Positions 35,145-44,084 of a stretch of 64,000 nt of DNA are shown one piece after another. The DNA is from Cyanosarcina radialis HA8281-LM2 (GTDB lineage: Bacteria > Cyanobacteriota > Cyanobacteriia > Cyanobacteriales > CCAP-1448): assembly GCA_019359615.1 (NCBI GenBank), contig JAHHHA010000018.1, positions 1 through 64,000 on the forward strand, given 5' to 3'. The notes under the pieces are model-generated. The model made no database searches and had not been told where the DNA came from. It saw nothing but the letters and a program-made list of their open reading frames with translations. The first letter of the stretch is position 1. Each line of letters begins with the position of its first letter. The translations under genes were made by a program, and so were the position numbers.

Positions 35145-36466
35145 CCTCTAAATATTCAGGTAACTATGCCTTATTTGTCTCCATTCCCTTTGTGGGACAC
35201 ATCAACCCTCTACTGCGGCAAGCAGAGGAACTCGTCCGACGTGGATGGCGGGTGGGCATTGCCTCTACACGAGAAATCCAAAACTATGTAGAAGCAGATC
35301 CCTGCGTTCGACAGGGGGCGCGTTTTGTCGATTTGGGATCGGCAGCCCGGTTTCAGGATAAGTTGTTGGAGATCGAGCAAGAGATCTCCAAAGGGAAAAA
35401 CTTCCGGCAGGGTAGCTTCCAGATCGTCGAGTCTTTATGGTTGATTTGGCCGCTCTTCTTTGATGAATTGTTGAAAGTTGTCCGCCAAGAACGCCCCGAT
35501 ATTCTGATTGTCGATTTTGTCACCAGAGGTGCGATCGATCTGGCTGAAGCTGAAGGGATCGCAGTTATTATCAACAATCCCGATCTACTTACTACTATTT
35601 CTATTGAATATCTGCCCCCCGCGTTTGATGTGCCTCTGCCCTATATGGGGCATTCTGTTCGCGCTCTGCCCTGGCATCGCCAATGGTCTTATCCGGTGCT
35701 GCGATGGCTCAGCGGCCGGATCGTCGATCTAACCATCGGACGCAGGCTCAACCAGCTTCGGGCAAGTCGGGGATTGGGGAAACTGAGTATTAATTGCGCC
35801 TGGGCCAAACATACTGTCATGGTTAACAGTGCTTTTGGTCTGGAGTATCCCCGGCCGCTGCCAGGGAATGTAATCATGGTTGGTCCCATGCTGTCTTCAG
35901 TCGTCGAGCCGTTATCCCCTGAAATCGAGGATTGGTTGGGTAACGGCCCGCCAGTAGTCTATGTTAACCTGGGCACGATCGCGCTGCCGATGCTAGATTT
36001 AGTCGATCGGATGTACGAGGCATTTGCTGGCGCACCGTTTCGAGTCTGGTGGATTCTGCGACCTCAAATGCAGCAGCTACTACCTGCACCGCTGGCTGCA
36101 AACATTCGCATTGATGCCTGGGGACCACCTTTGCTGGCGATCCTCAAACATCCACAGGTTCGGGTTTTTGTTTCTCATTGCGGTATCAACAGCACTCAGG
36201 AATCGCTGGCAGCCGGAACGCCAATTGTGGGCATCCCGATGCTGGCAGACCAGTTTGATATGGCAATGCGGGTCGAGGATGCTAGGGTAGGTTTAATCCT
36301 CAACAAGCTGACATTCTCTGCCTCCGAACTGCGGGCAGCGATCGAGCGGGTGCTGTCAGATTCGTCTTTCCTCCAGCCAATTCCAGCTATTCAAGAGTCA
36401 TTTCGTCAAGCTGGGGGCGTGGCTCGCGCTGCCGATACGATCGAGTTGGATTTATTAGCCTACTGA
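35141..36466 (+). CDS. GT1 (UGT/MGT-type) glycosyltransferase
   Basis: 441 residues. The N-terminus (SIPFVGHINPLLRQAEELVR) binds the acceptor; the C-terminal donor motif is FVSHCGINSTQESLAAGTPI then PMLADQFD, the macrolide/terpenoid UGT signature. UGTs of this kind glycosylate small lipophilic acceptors, fitting a carotenoid, sterol or other terpenoid made upstream. The start overlaps FkbM by 4 nt. Confidence 0.92.
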   Translation: MTSKYSGNYALFVSIPFVGHINPLLRQAEELVRRGWRVGIASTREIQNYVEADPCVRQGARFVDLGSAARFQDKLLEIEQEISKGKNFRQGSFQIVESLWLIWPLFFDELLKVVRQERPDILIVDFVTRGAIDLAEAEGIAVIINNPDLLTTISIEYLPPAFDVPLPYMGHSVRALPWHRQWSYPVLRWLSGRIVDLTIGRRLNQLRASRGLGKLSINCAWAKHTVMVNSAFGLEYPRPLPGNVIMVGPMLSSVVEPLSPEIEDWLGNGPPVVYVNLGTIALPMLDLVDRMYEAFAGAPFRVWWILRPQMQQLLPAPLAANIRIDAWGPPLLAILKHPQVRVFVSHCGINSTQESLAAGTPIVGIPMLADQFDMAMRVEDARVGLILNKLTFSASELRAAIERVLSDSSFLQPIPAIQESFRQAGGVARAADTIELDLLAY

Positions 36467-36540
36467 GCTATTTGGTTGGAAGAGCGAGTAAGTAGAAAAA
36501 AAGACTAACAAGGCTAGCAGTCAATAACCAGATTAGCAAA

Positions 36541-36573
36541 GCGATACGTGCTACGCACAGTCTACGCCAACGC
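36541..36573 (+). repeat. Dispersed repeat family A
   Basis: GCGATACGTGCTACGCACAG... copy between the GT1 gene and the next gene. Confidence 0.75.
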
Positions 36574-36723
36574 AATTTCCCAGTGTTAGAGTAGATGGGA
36601 GGCAATCGCCTTCTAGTTGTAGAAGTATAAATAATGCTCGTTATGGAACCCGATCTACAAGGACTAGCGATTAGGAGAGGAGAACTAAGACGTTGGAGTG
36701 GCGCGAGCATAAATGCAGTCTTG

Positions 36724-37278
36724 ATGCCACCGACAATGAAGAAATTTTTGACCGAGATCCTAAAAACTTGCGCCCTACTACCTTTGCTGTTTCTCAGTTG
36801 CTTGGTGCAGTCCCGGATATTTTTAGATTTTGCTCCCTTACTAGTAATACTTCATGCCGCGATCGCTATAGGGTTGCTCGTTCGAGATATCAAAAAGATC
36901 TATTTCACCACAGAGAATTACAATCTCGTTCGCTTGTTTGAAGAAGTCGATCGCTATAATGCCGTAATTAAAGCGATCGATCTGAACGATCGGATAGAAT
37001 CGGTGGGAAATCCTAGCGTTAAGTTGCAAGATAGAGATCGGGTAATAGACGCGCTTTATCTAACTAGAGAAGATTTAATTAGAGCTTTAAAAACCGAACG
37101 GATTTTGCGAGAAAACGAAAGCTTTATTAGCTCGAACCAGCAATTATTTACTAACAATCTGTCAGCTTTGGCAGCTTTACAGGTGAGCGATCGCGCTAGC
37201 GAACAGGGACGATTGTTAAATGAAGCTATTCAAATCGCTGTAGACGTTCGAGAAGAAATGAGAAAGTTGAAGCCATAA
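36724..37278 (+). CDS. Hypothetical membrane-anchored protein
   Basis: 184 residues from the ATG at 36724; 36736 (MKKFLTEILK) is equally likely, and upstream starts at 36634 lie in sequence that looks less coding. Two hydrophobic segments at the N-terminus (TCALLPLLFLSCLVQ and FAPLLVILHAAIAIGLL) are followed by a helical cytoplasmic domain. No family recognised. Confidence 0.6.
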   Translation: MPPTMKKFLTEILKTCALLPLLFLSCLVQSRIFLDFAPLLVILHAAIAIGLLVRDIKKIYFTTENYNLVRLFEEVDRYNAVIKAIDLNDRIESVGNPSVKLQDRDRVIDALYLTREDLIRALKTERILRENESFISSNQQLFTNNLSALAALQVSDRASEQGRLLNEAIQIAVDVREEMRKLKP

Positions 37279-37320
37279 AAGGAGTTTATATCAACTCCGG
37301 TTCTTATACCATCCATTGCT

Positions 37321-37370
37321 GCCCTCACCCCCAACCCCTCTCCCACGGGAGAGGGGAGCCGGAGGCTCCT
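37321..37370. repeat. Family B palindromic repeat, intergenic
   Basis: GCCCTCACCCCCAACCCCTC then TCCCACGGGAGAGGGGAGCC. Hairpin CCCTCTCCCACGGGAGAGGG-like. It lies between convergent genes. Confidence 0.85.
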
Positions 37371-37678
37371 TATACAACCTTGCTACTCGCGGCGAATGCG
37401 ATCGATCGCAGGTGGATTTTTAGCGATCGCATCCCAACCTCAAACCGCAGTGGAAAACGGTTTGTCGAGGCTAGCGGTTGTTGTACTGCGCGGTTATGGA
37501 AACAAACCCAAACGAATCCATAGGCAAGGGCCAAATTGGCTTCATCATTTGAACCTTGCCAAGAAAGTGGAATAATATGCTCTACCTCAAAGGGAAAATT
37601 GAAAACCACTTCAGGAGGCTTGCAATATTCACAACGATGATTCGCTCGTTGAGCGATCGCCGTGTAGTAAGGATTCAT
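37370..37678 (-). pseudogene. HNH endonuclease gene interrupted by a dispersed repeat
   Basis: 102 residues. The first half is a clear HNH pattern: YYTAIAQRANHRCEYCKPPE and FPFEVEHIIPLSWQG, then NEANLALA. Usual proteins then continue with a CxxCN and a long conserved tail; here the tail is replaced by sequence encoded by repeat family F (37421-37476). The catalytic His of EHIIP is present, but the C-terminal half of the ßβα-metal site appears lost. It is ATGA-coupled to the upstream gene. Confidence 0.65.
37421..37476. repeat. Dispersed repeat family F, copy 1
   Basis: TAGCGATCGCATCCCAACCTCAAACCGCAGTGGAAAACGG... matches 38115-38167 (GCGATCGCATCCCAACCTCA, then TTTGTC(A/G)AG). It sits inside the HNH reading frame. 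Confidence 0.75.
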
Positions 37679-38037
37679 GAATTACCTTGCTGGATCGATG
37701 CCGCTGTCCGCGCTGTTGCTGCCCAGAGTTCCATGTCAACTAAGGTATTCAACTTCGTTTGTTGTTCTGGCGATAATTCCCGTCCTTCATCCCGTGCTAA
37801 TCGCCACAGACTCATTAATTCCGATAACTCTTCCTGCTGCTGGGCATTAAAGAATGGGTCAGGATAAAAGCTCTGGACGATTAGTAGCGCACTAAATTCA
37901 ATCTCATCTAACTGAGCAGTTAAGGCATCCAGAGCTTGCCCCGCAGTTTTACCGATACAATGTTTGTCTCCTGCGATCGCTCGATATGATTTCTCTCCAT
38001 TAACGTCAGAGATTGGCAAAATGGCTACTGTGGTCAC
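37675..38037 (-). CDS. Cyanobacterial protein coupled to an HNH gene
   Basis: 120 residues: SYRAIAGDKHCIGKTAGQAL, DALTAQL, FYPDPFFNAQQQEELSELMS, then LSPEQQTKLNTLVDMELWAA. This pattern recurs in cyanobacteria directly upstream of HNH genes of the present type; function unknown, possibly an antitoxin-like partner. It overlaps the HNH start by 4 nt. Confidence 0.7.
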   Translation of the reverse strand: MTTVAILPISDVNGEKSYRAIAGDKHCIGKTAGQALDALTAQLDEIEFSALLIVQSFYPDPFFNAQQQEELSELMSLWRLARDEGRELSPEQQTKLNTLVDMELWAATARTAASIQQGNS

Positions 38038-38114
38038 GATCCTAGCTTAAAATCACTTGCTTAAATTATAGCTCTACTCAGCCGCCCATTAAATTGCTAT
38101 GGCAGGGGACTATT

Positions 38115-38167
38115 GGCGATCGCATCCCAACCTCAAACCCTCGTGGGAAAAAGTTTGTCAAGACTAA
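38115..38167. repeat. Dispersed repeat family F, copy 2
   Basis: GCGATCGCATCCCAACCTCAAACCCTCGTGGGAAAAAGTTTGTCAAG; compare 37421-37476, which is in the same orientation. The rest of 38038-38271 shows no ORF. Confidence 0.75.
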
Positions 38168-38271
38168 TGTGATGGGCGATCGCTTCAGCAATTTAACGGT
38201 CGTGTTCGGCAGCGACAGATTTCCTTTGCTTCAATACCAAGATCTTTAAGCCGTCCACTGCAACATGGTTG

Positions 38272-38550
38272 TTAGGCTGATTGACGCAGGCTAGCCGCAT
38301 TTTTCTGTGCTTCTGCATAAATTTGCAAAGCCGCCGCCATGTGTTGCTCTGCTTTCTCACCTTTTGATTGGAACCAAGCTAGAGTTTCAGGATCGACACG
38401 AATAGCAACGGTAGCTAATGAAGAAGAAGGCATCCGCAATTTAGCTTTTGCAAAAAACTCATCGGTAAGAGGCGGAATATCAGAGGTATCAATGTCCTCA
38501 TCGGACATTGCATCGATTCTATCCCAGTTGGTTCTTGAGGTATTGCTCAT
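38272..38550 (-). CDS. brnA: BrnA-type antitoxin
   Basis: 92 residues from the ATG at 38550 with AGGAAACGTT upstream: NWDRIDAMSDEDIDTSDIPP, then VAIRVDPETLAWFQSKG, the BrnA ribbon-helix-helix pattern. The upstream longer frame (from 38634) would be translated only inside the toxin gene. It overlaps the BrnT stop by about 32 nt. It should bind BrnT and repress the promoter. Confidence 0.9.
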   Translation of the reverse strand: MSNTSRTNWDRIDAMSDEDIDTSDIPPLTDEFFAKAKLRMPSSSLATVAIRVDPETLAWFQSKGEKAEQHMAAALQIYAEAQKNAASLRQSA

Positions 38551-38806
38551 AACGTTTCCTTTCATGTGAGAGAGCTTTTCTGAGTGAGATGATACGAATT
38601 GTTTGCTCATCAGGCTCAGTGTAAACAAGCACAACGACTCGTCCGTCTAGCATTCCCGTCCCAATCGATCGATCCTCACCATAATCGTAACGCTCATCAA
38701 GTTCAATCACCATTGGTAAATCAAAGATCCGATAAGCGTCAGCAAAATCGAAGCCATGCTTATCAATATTACTCTCGTTTTTTCTCTCGTCCCACTCAAA
38801 GTTCAT
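38519..38806 (-). CDS. brnT: BrnT-type ribonuclease toxin
   Basis: 95 residues: FEWDERKNESNIDKHGFDFA, DAYRIFDLP, then RIISLRKALSHERKRYE. All family elements (Dxxk...KHG, IISLRKA..ER..Y) are present. Toxin first, antitoxin second is the normal BrnTA order. Confidence 0.93.
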   Translation of the reverse strand: MNFEWDERKNESNIDKHGFDFADAYRIFDLPMVIELDERYDYGEDRSIGTGMLDGRVVVLVYTEPDEQTIRIISLRKALSHERKRYEQYLKNQLG

Positions 38807-38888
38807 GAGCTAACGTTTCACAATCACCGGACGCAGATAAAATTGGCTATCAATTATAATAAGCAAAAGTTCCGGTGCATTGCGCTTG

Positions 38889-39377
38889 TTATGCTGGCTG
38901 AGGATCGTACAACTGATTGTTGCTATATGGATGGTTATTCAACCAAGGTAATAGTTCAAATACTTCAAGCAGTTCGGGATCTTCTGTAGAAAACCATCCA
39001 GCATTAATATAGTCAGATGGCGTAGCAATAATGTTCTTCCAAGTAATATCAATGCCAAACATTATGATTGTGCAATGAGAAGCATCCCATACACCATATC
39101 GTTTCTCAATCGGCAACCATATAAGAATCCCAGCAGGGTCATAATCATTGGTGCAACTTTCGACTAAGTTAACACCAAGGACGAGGTAGGAATTAACATT
39201 TGGGTAGTTAGGATCTTGCTTGAATGATTTGGAACTACTGGTTTCCACAGGGAACCGCTCATATTTGAGATTGGCAAAAGAACGTATTTTCACCATACCT
39301 GCTTCACAGGTATCTGGATCGTATTCAAGTTGTTTCCCTGCACTAATAAACTCAAGAAGATCGACGGGTAGTTTCAT
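38889..39377 (-). CDS. Hypothetical protein, possibly immunity-like
   Basis: 162 residues, cytosolic, acidic. Contains VKIRSFANLKYERFPVET, LIWLPIEKRYGVWDASHCTI and a closing block around ELLEVFELLPWL. The size and aromatic content resemble immunity proteins of secreted-toxin systems, but I recognise no family. Confidence 0.55.
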   Translation of the reverse strand: MKLPVDLLEFISAGKQLEYDPDTCEAGMVKIRSFANLKYERFPVETSSSKSFKQDPNYPNVNSYLVLGVNLVESCTNDYDPAGILIWLPIEKRYGVWDASHCTIIMFGIDITWKNIIATPSDYINAGWFSTEDPELLEVFELLPWLNNHPYSNNQLYDPQPA

Positions 39378-39628
39378 TACTTGCCCTCAATATCTAGTTT
39401 CGAGAATTAAAGCATAAGTTATAATTAGACTACAATTGCAATCTAATAATCTAGCAAGCAATAATACCGCAGTTACAGGCTCGTATTTTTATCGGTGCAA
39501 TTTACGGCGACTGCGTTTGGGATGTCAATCGATTCGATCTTGAGTTAGGAACTCCCCTTATCTCTGCCATCTCCACTCATACCCATATACAATTTAAATT
39601 GCACCAGAGCTTATCAGGAGTTTTCGCC

Positions 39629-40663
39629 ATGAGTTCTCACTTCGATCGCCAATGGCATTTTCCTCGCTATTCGCGGCGGATATTCTTGATGGCAGGTGGG
39701 TTCTTGGCGGTAGAATTCCTCGGCCGAAAAACTGGCTGGTGGGGAGAACAAGAGGTAGCGATCGCTAAAGACAATCCTCTCCAAAACTCTCAGGTAAGAA
39801 TTTATCTGAAAGGCAACTATCGCTATATTGTTGCCAACGGTTTGCCCAACCATCAAACAGGCACTTTTCCCAATCCAGGCAATCCAAATAGCATCAAAGC
39901 GCAAAGCTATCAATTGCGAGTACCTGCCAACCCCCAAATCGCTGCTAAGATTAGGCGGTTCCAGTTCGGGCGCTTTGGAGTAGCTGTTAATGGAGTCCTG
40001 TTCGATCCGGGGGCCGCGGAGTTTTGGAGGGGCGATCGCAACTGGCAATACGAGGCACTCTCTGGCAAACTCAATCTGGGAATTGATGCCAATAATGCCC
40101 ACGTTCAGCCTACTGGTGCTTATCACTATCACGGCTTACCTACGGGATTGATCGCCAAATTGGGCAGCAGCAAGAAAATGCTGCTAATTGGCTATGCAGG
40201 TGATGGGTTTCCAGTTTATGCTCCTTACGGCTACTCAGAACCCCGCAATTCTCGCAGTCCGATTCGCCAAATCCGCTCTAGCTATCGATTAAAGCAGGGA
40301 AAACGCGATAGCGGTCCCGGCGGGCAGTACGACGGTACCTTCGTGCAAGATTACGAATACGTCGCAGGTGCAGGAGATTTAGATGAATGTAACGGGCGTT
40401 TTGGTGTCACGCCAGAGTATCCCAAAGGCATTTACCACTACTACATCACCCCAGAATTCCCGTTTATTTCCCGTGCCTTTCGAGGGACACCGGATGAAAC
40501 TTTTGTGCCCAAAGAGGGTAGTCGAGTCCCTATGCCCGGACAAAACTCGCCCAGTCGTCCCACTCAACCGGGTTCCGGGCAACCGCCACCAGGTTTTCCG
40601 CCAGGACAATACCCGCCGCCCCGCAGACCTCCAGGCGATCGATTGCCTTCTTTTCCCCGCTGA
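39629..40663 (+). CDS. YHYH-domain exported protein
   Basis: 344 residues from the ATG at 39629 with TCAGGAGTTTTCGCC. The N-terminus RYSRRIFLMAGGFLAVE is a twin-arginine-like signal. The body has GAYHYHGLPTGL (YHYH motif), LIGYAGDGFPVYAPYGYSEP, GPGGQYDGTFVQDYEYVAG and DLDECNGRFGVTPEYPKGIY. The C-terminus is Pro/Gly-rich (about 45 residues). YHYH proteins are exported and of unknown biochemical function; the His residues suggest metal binding. Confidence 0.88.
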   Translation: MSSHFDRQWHFPRYSRRIFLMAGGFLAVEFLGRKTGWWGEQEVAIAKDNPLQNSQVRIYLKGNYRYIVANGLPNHQTGTFPNPGNPNSIKAQSYQLRVPANPQIAAKIRRFQFGRFGVAVNGVLFDPGAAEFWRGDRNWQYEALSGKLNLGIDANNAHVQPTGAYHYHGLPTGLIAKLGSSKKMLLIGYAGDGFPVYAPYGYSEPRNSRSPIRQIRSSYRLKQGKRDSGPGGQYDGTFVQDYEYVAGAGDLDECNGRFGVTPEYPKGIYHYYITPEFPFISRAFRGTPDETFVPKEGSRVPMPGQNSPSRPTQPGSGQPPPGFPPGQYPPPRRPPGDRLPSFPR

Positions 40664-40667
40664 GTAG

Positions 40668-41246
40668 CTAGTTAGTCCGAGGTAAGATATCGATAACCGC
40701 GATCGCCAAATCGGGAAAAGCTAGAGGTGCGATCGCTTGTCGTTCGTCCAGAATTACTTGACTTCGATATCCTTGGGGATCTGGTTCTCTAAAAACAATT
40801 AACCTTCGATCGCTAACATCTAAAACCCAATAATCGACAATTCCAGATGCAGCGTAAAGTTCAGCTTTGATTTCGGTATCGTAAGTCAAACTACTGTCTG
40901 CCACTTCAATAATCAGATAAACTTCAGCCGCTGTCGGATGGTGAGTCGAGTAATCTAAAGGATCGAATCTAACCACGCTCACATCTGGTTCTGGTTCGGA
41001 AAGATCGTTTAATTGGATGGGATCTTGAGTGTAAACAGAGGCGCGATCGCCTAGCAGGTTCCGTAAAATGTTACTAGCACGCCTAGTAGCAGATGTATGA
41101 GCAGTTCCTTTGGCACTCATTTGAATAATTTGTCCTGCAATTAATTCAACTCTTTCTTCTGGATGAAAAACCCCCTTTTCAATCAATTCGTGGTATCGAT
41201 CGACAGTCCATAATTTGACTTTAAAGGCTGTTTCTTGAGTTAGCAT
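40668..41246 (-). CDS. Uma2 family (DUF820) endonuclease-like protein
   Basis: 192 residues with the PD-(D/E)xK-type core: EPDVSVVRF, then LIIEVADSSLTYDTEIKAEL and YAASGIVDYWVLDVSDRRLI. Asp, Glu and Lys of the presumed active site are present. Many cyanobacterial genomes carry dozens of these. It converges on the YHYH gene with 4 bp between them. Confidence 0.9.
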   Translation of the reverse strand: MLTQETAFKVKLWTVDRYHELIEKGVFHPEERVELIAGQIIQMSAKGTAHTSATRRASNILRNLLGDRASVYTQDPIQLNDLSEPEPDVSVVRFDPLDYSTHHPTAAEVYLIIEVADSSLTYDTEIKAELYAASGIVDYWVLDVSDRRLIVFREPDPQGYRSQVILDERQAIAPLAFPDLAIAVIDILPRTN

Positions 41247-41343
41247 ATGATTTAGTTTAGAGCAAGATTATTGCCATATTTTGGTTAAAAGGTAGATAGG
41301 CATAACTAGGCTGAGGTTTGCCTACTATTGTATCAAGGCAATC

Positions 41344-41377
41344 GCGTTGGGACAGCCTGTGCAATAGCACGTATCGC
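41344..41377 (-). repeat. Dispersed repeat family A, inverted copy
   Basis: GCGTTGGGACAGCCTGTGCAATAGCACGTATCGC, a slightly diverged copy in the leader of the aminotransferase gene. Confidence 0.7.
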
Positions 41378-41471
41378 CTCTTGTGGCTGCCAGAGCGATA
41401 AAGGCGACTCATTTGGAAACAAGCGCGGTAAAATTGTTGTCTCAGGCTCGTTAATTAATTGTTTCTCTCAG

Positions 41472-42668
41472 ATGACTTTAGATTGGATTAGCCCAGCGCA
41501 ACGCCTGCAAAAACTACCGCCTTACGTGTTTGCTCGCCTCGACGAACTCAAAGCCCGCGCCCGCGAACAGGGATTGGACTTAATCGATTTGGGCATGGGC
41601 AATCCAGACGGGCCTGCCCCTCAACCAGTAATTGATGCCGCGATCGCTGCTTTGCAAAACCCCAACAATCACGGCTATCCTCCATTTGAAGGGACTGCCA
41701 GTTTTCGTCGCGCGATTACTAATTGGTATCAACGTTGCTATGACGTAGCTCTCAATCCCGATAGCGAGGCTTTACCCTTACTCGGTTCCAAAGAAGGACT
41801 GGCTCACCTAGCTTTGACATATCTCAATCCTGGAGATATCGTTATCGTTCCCAGTCCAGCTTATCCAGTACATTTTAGAGGCCCGGCGATCGCTGGCGCT
41901 CAAGTCCACAGTTTGATTCTCAAACCAGAGAATGATTGGCTGATCGATCTAGCTGCCATTCCCGACGAAATCGCCCAAGCTGCCAAAATTCTCTATTTCA
42001 ACTACCCCAGCAATCCCACCGCTGCCACTGCACCTCGCGAATTTTTTGAAGAAATTGTCGCTTTTGCCCGCAAGTACGAAATTCTCCTCGTCCACGACCT
42101 CTGCTATGCCGAATTAGCTTTTGATGGCTATCAACCTACTAGCTTGCTAGAAATTCCTGGAGCCAAAGATATCGGGGTGGAATTTCACACCATGTCTAAA
42201 ACTTACAATATGGCAGGTTGGCGGGTGGGTTTTGTCGTCGGCAACCAGCACATCATTCAAGGGCTGCGAACTCTAAAAACTAACTTGGACTACGGCATTT
42301 TTTCGGTGTTGCAAGCCGCCGCAGAAACGGCACTGCAATTGCCCGATACCTACATCCATCAAGTCCAAAAACGATACCAAAGCCGCCGCGACTTTCTAAT
42401 TGAAGGGCTAGCCCAATTAGGTTGGGATATTCCCAAAACCAAAGCCACCATGTATCTTTGGCTGCCTTGTCCTACGGGATTGAGTTCGACTGATTTTGCC
42501 CTGTCAGTCTTGCAAGAAACAGGCGTAGTCTTAACTCCTGGCAACGCTTTCGGCCCTGGCGGCGAAGGTTACGTGCGGATCAGTTTGATTGCTGAATGCG
42601 ATCGCTTGGCTGAGGCTTTAAAACGTCTGCAAAAAGCCAATATCCGCTATGAGAAGAAAGGAGTTTAG
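41472..42668 (+). CDS. Class I/II PLP aminotransferase (AlaC/DapL-like)
   Basis: 398 residues from the ATG at 41472 (MTLDWISPAQRL). IDLGMGNPDGPAPQPVIDAA, GSKEGLAHLALTYLNPGD, YFNYPSNPTAATAP and HTMSKTYNMAGWRVGF, the last holding the PLP lysine. Belongs with alanine-type or LL-diaminopimelate-type aminotransferases. Amino-acid specificity cannot be set from sequence alone. The longer frame from 41328 passes through a repeat and is unlikely to be translated. Confidence 0.9.
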   Translation: MTLDWISPAQRLQKLPPYVFARLDELKARAREQGLDLIDLGMGNPDGPAPQPVIDAAIAALQNPNNHGYPPFEGTASFRRAITNWYQRCYDVALNPDSEALPLLGSKEGLAHLALTYLNPGDIVIVPSPAYPVHFRGPAIAGAQVHSLILKPENDWLIDLAAIPDEIAQAAKILYFNYPSNPTAATAPREFFEEIVAFARKYEILLVHDLCYAELAFDGYQPTSLLEIPGAKDIGVEFHTMSKTYNMAGWRVGFVVGNQHIIQGLRTLKTNLDYGIFSVLQAAAETALQLPDTYIHQVQKRYQSRRDFLIEGLAQLGWDIPKTKATMYLWLPCPTGLSSTDFALSVLQETGVVLTPGNAFGPGGEGYVRISLIAECDRLAEALKRLQKANIRYEKKGV

Positions 42669-42682
42669 AAGTTTAGAAGTAT

Positions 42683-42818
42683 GCGCCGAGCGCAGGCTGC
42701 GCCAACAGAAGTTCAGGAGTTCAGGAGCTTAGGAAGTGTTAAGTGTGGAGTGTTGAGTGTGGAGTTAAAAATTCTCCCCATCTCCCCATCTCCCCATCTC
42801 CCCATCTCCCCATCTCCT
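42683..42818. repeat. Composite short repeats downstream of htrA
   Basis: A partial family A copy (42683-42706), GTTCAGGAGTTCAGGAG, AAGTGTTAAGTGTGGAGTGT (42735-42764), then a perfect 10-bp tandem TCTCCCCATC, about five copies at 42772-42818. Confidence 0.8.
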
Positions 42819-44021
42819 TTATTCCGATGATTGACTGACCGGATAGGGACCAGGTTGGACTGTAATCGTCTGATTTTGGCCGTTGCGACTAATTTCTATC
42901 TGTAAATCATCACCGATTCGACTGGCTTCTACTCGATTTTGCACGTCGCTGGCAGTCGCGATCGCTTCATCGTTAATTTTGATAATGACATCTCCTGCCT
43001 CCAGACCAGCTTTTTCGGCCGGTGAATTTCTCACCACCCTGCCAATTAAGACTCCCTTGTCTTGGGTGACTTTAAGCTTGATGTCGGTATCTTTGTTAAT
43101 TTCTTCTTTCAATTCTGGTGTCAGCGTCACCATTTGAATTCCCAGATAGGCGTGCTCGACTTTACCTGTAGCAAAGAGTCGATCGTATATTCGTTGGGCG
43201 GTATTGATGGGAATCGCAAAACCGAGTCCTTGAGCGTCGGCGCGAATAGCGGTGTTGATGCCAATTACTTCCCCGCTGCCATTCAATAGCGGGCCACCAG
43301 AATTACCGGGATTGATTGCCGCGTCGGTTTGGATGAAGTTCACTCGCTTATCGGTAATCCCAACTTGGGAACTAGAACGCCCGGTAGCACTGATAATGCC
43401 AATAGTTACAGTATTGTCTAAGCCTAGAGGATTGCCGATCGCGATCGCCCACTCTCCAGGAATCAAGTTTTCGGAGTTGCCTAATTTGACTGTAGGTAAG
43501 TTAGATGCTTCTATTTGGATGGCAGCAACATCTGTCAGCGGATCGATTCCCACTACTTTGCCGTTGAAGGTTCGACCGTCTTTGAGAGTGACTTTCACCG
43601 TATCGCTACCAGCTACCACGTGAGCGTTAGTCACTAAACGCCCATCCGCACTGATAATAAAACCAGAACCAGTACCGCGCTCTACCCGTTCTCGTGGATT
43701 TACGTCGCCAAAGAAGTCTTTAAACAACGGATTGTCGAATTCTGGAGGCAGTTGTCGAGAGATCCGACGAGAGGCATCGATTTTCACCACTGCCGGGCCG
43801 ACTCTCTCTACAGCTTGAGCAATGAAATTGAGATCTTGTCTGGGCGGACTTTTTGGCGGTGCAGGAATGGGAGATTGGACGGCTACTTGCACTGTCTGAG
43901 AACTGCTGTCAATTTGGTTGACACTCTCTGCTTTGAGATATTGACTGCCTAATACGCCCGCACCACCGCCGATCGAGAGAATTGCTAAATAAGCTGTTAA
44001 CTGCTTCACTGATAGACTCAT
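42819..44021 (-). CDS. HtrA/Deg-family serine protease
   Basis: 400 residues from the ATG at 44021. N-terminal membrane anchor or signal (QLTAYLAILSIGGGAGVLGS), then a trypsin-like domain with His134 (VTNAHVVAG), Asp164 (DPLTDVAAI) and Ser241 (NPGNSGGPL), then a PDZ domain (about 285-390; AGLEAGDVIIKIN). This is the HhoA/HhoB/HtrA type of cyanobacteria, degrading misfolded proteins in the periplasm or lumen. Catalytic triad intact. Confidence 0.95.
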   Translation of the reverse strand: MSLSVKQLTAYLAILSIGGGAGVLGSQYLKAESVNQIDSSSQTVQVAVQSPIPAPPKSPPRQDLNFIAQAVERVGPAVVKIDASRRISRQLPPEFDNPLFKDFFGDVNPRERVERGTGSGFIISADGRLVTNAHVVAGSDTVKVTLKDGRTFNGKVVGIDPLTDVAAIQIEASNLPTVKLGNSENLIPGEWAIAIGNPLGLDNTVTIGIISATGRSSSQVGITDKRVNFIQTDAAINPGNSGGPLLNGSGEVIGINTAIRADAQGLGFAIPINTAQRIYDRLFATGKVEHAYLGIQMVTLTPELKEEINKDTDIKLKVTQDKGVLIGRVVRNSPAEKAGLEAGDVIIKINDEAIATASDVQNRVEASRIGDDLQIEISRNGQNQTITVQPGPYPVSQSSE

Positions 44022-44084
44022 GATTTGTAGGTTCTCAAACAATACAAGTAGACTTTACTAACTTTATTCTAGAGCTTACCCAGA

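Noticed and set aside
30855-36466. Carotenoid gene cluster
   Set aside because: The CrtC-like part suggests it, but no CrtB, CrtI or CrtD-type gene is present.
39481-39628. Open frame reading RIFIGAIYGDCVWDVNRFDL upstream of the YHYH gene
   Set aside because: No start codon and no known family; probably chance read-through into the YHYH leader.
41328-41471. Upstream extension of the aminotransferase
   Set aside because: It is encoded by a dispersed repeat; conserved sequence begins at 41472.
43252-43623. 123-residue frame opposite htrA
   Set aside because: Antisense shadow of the protease domain.
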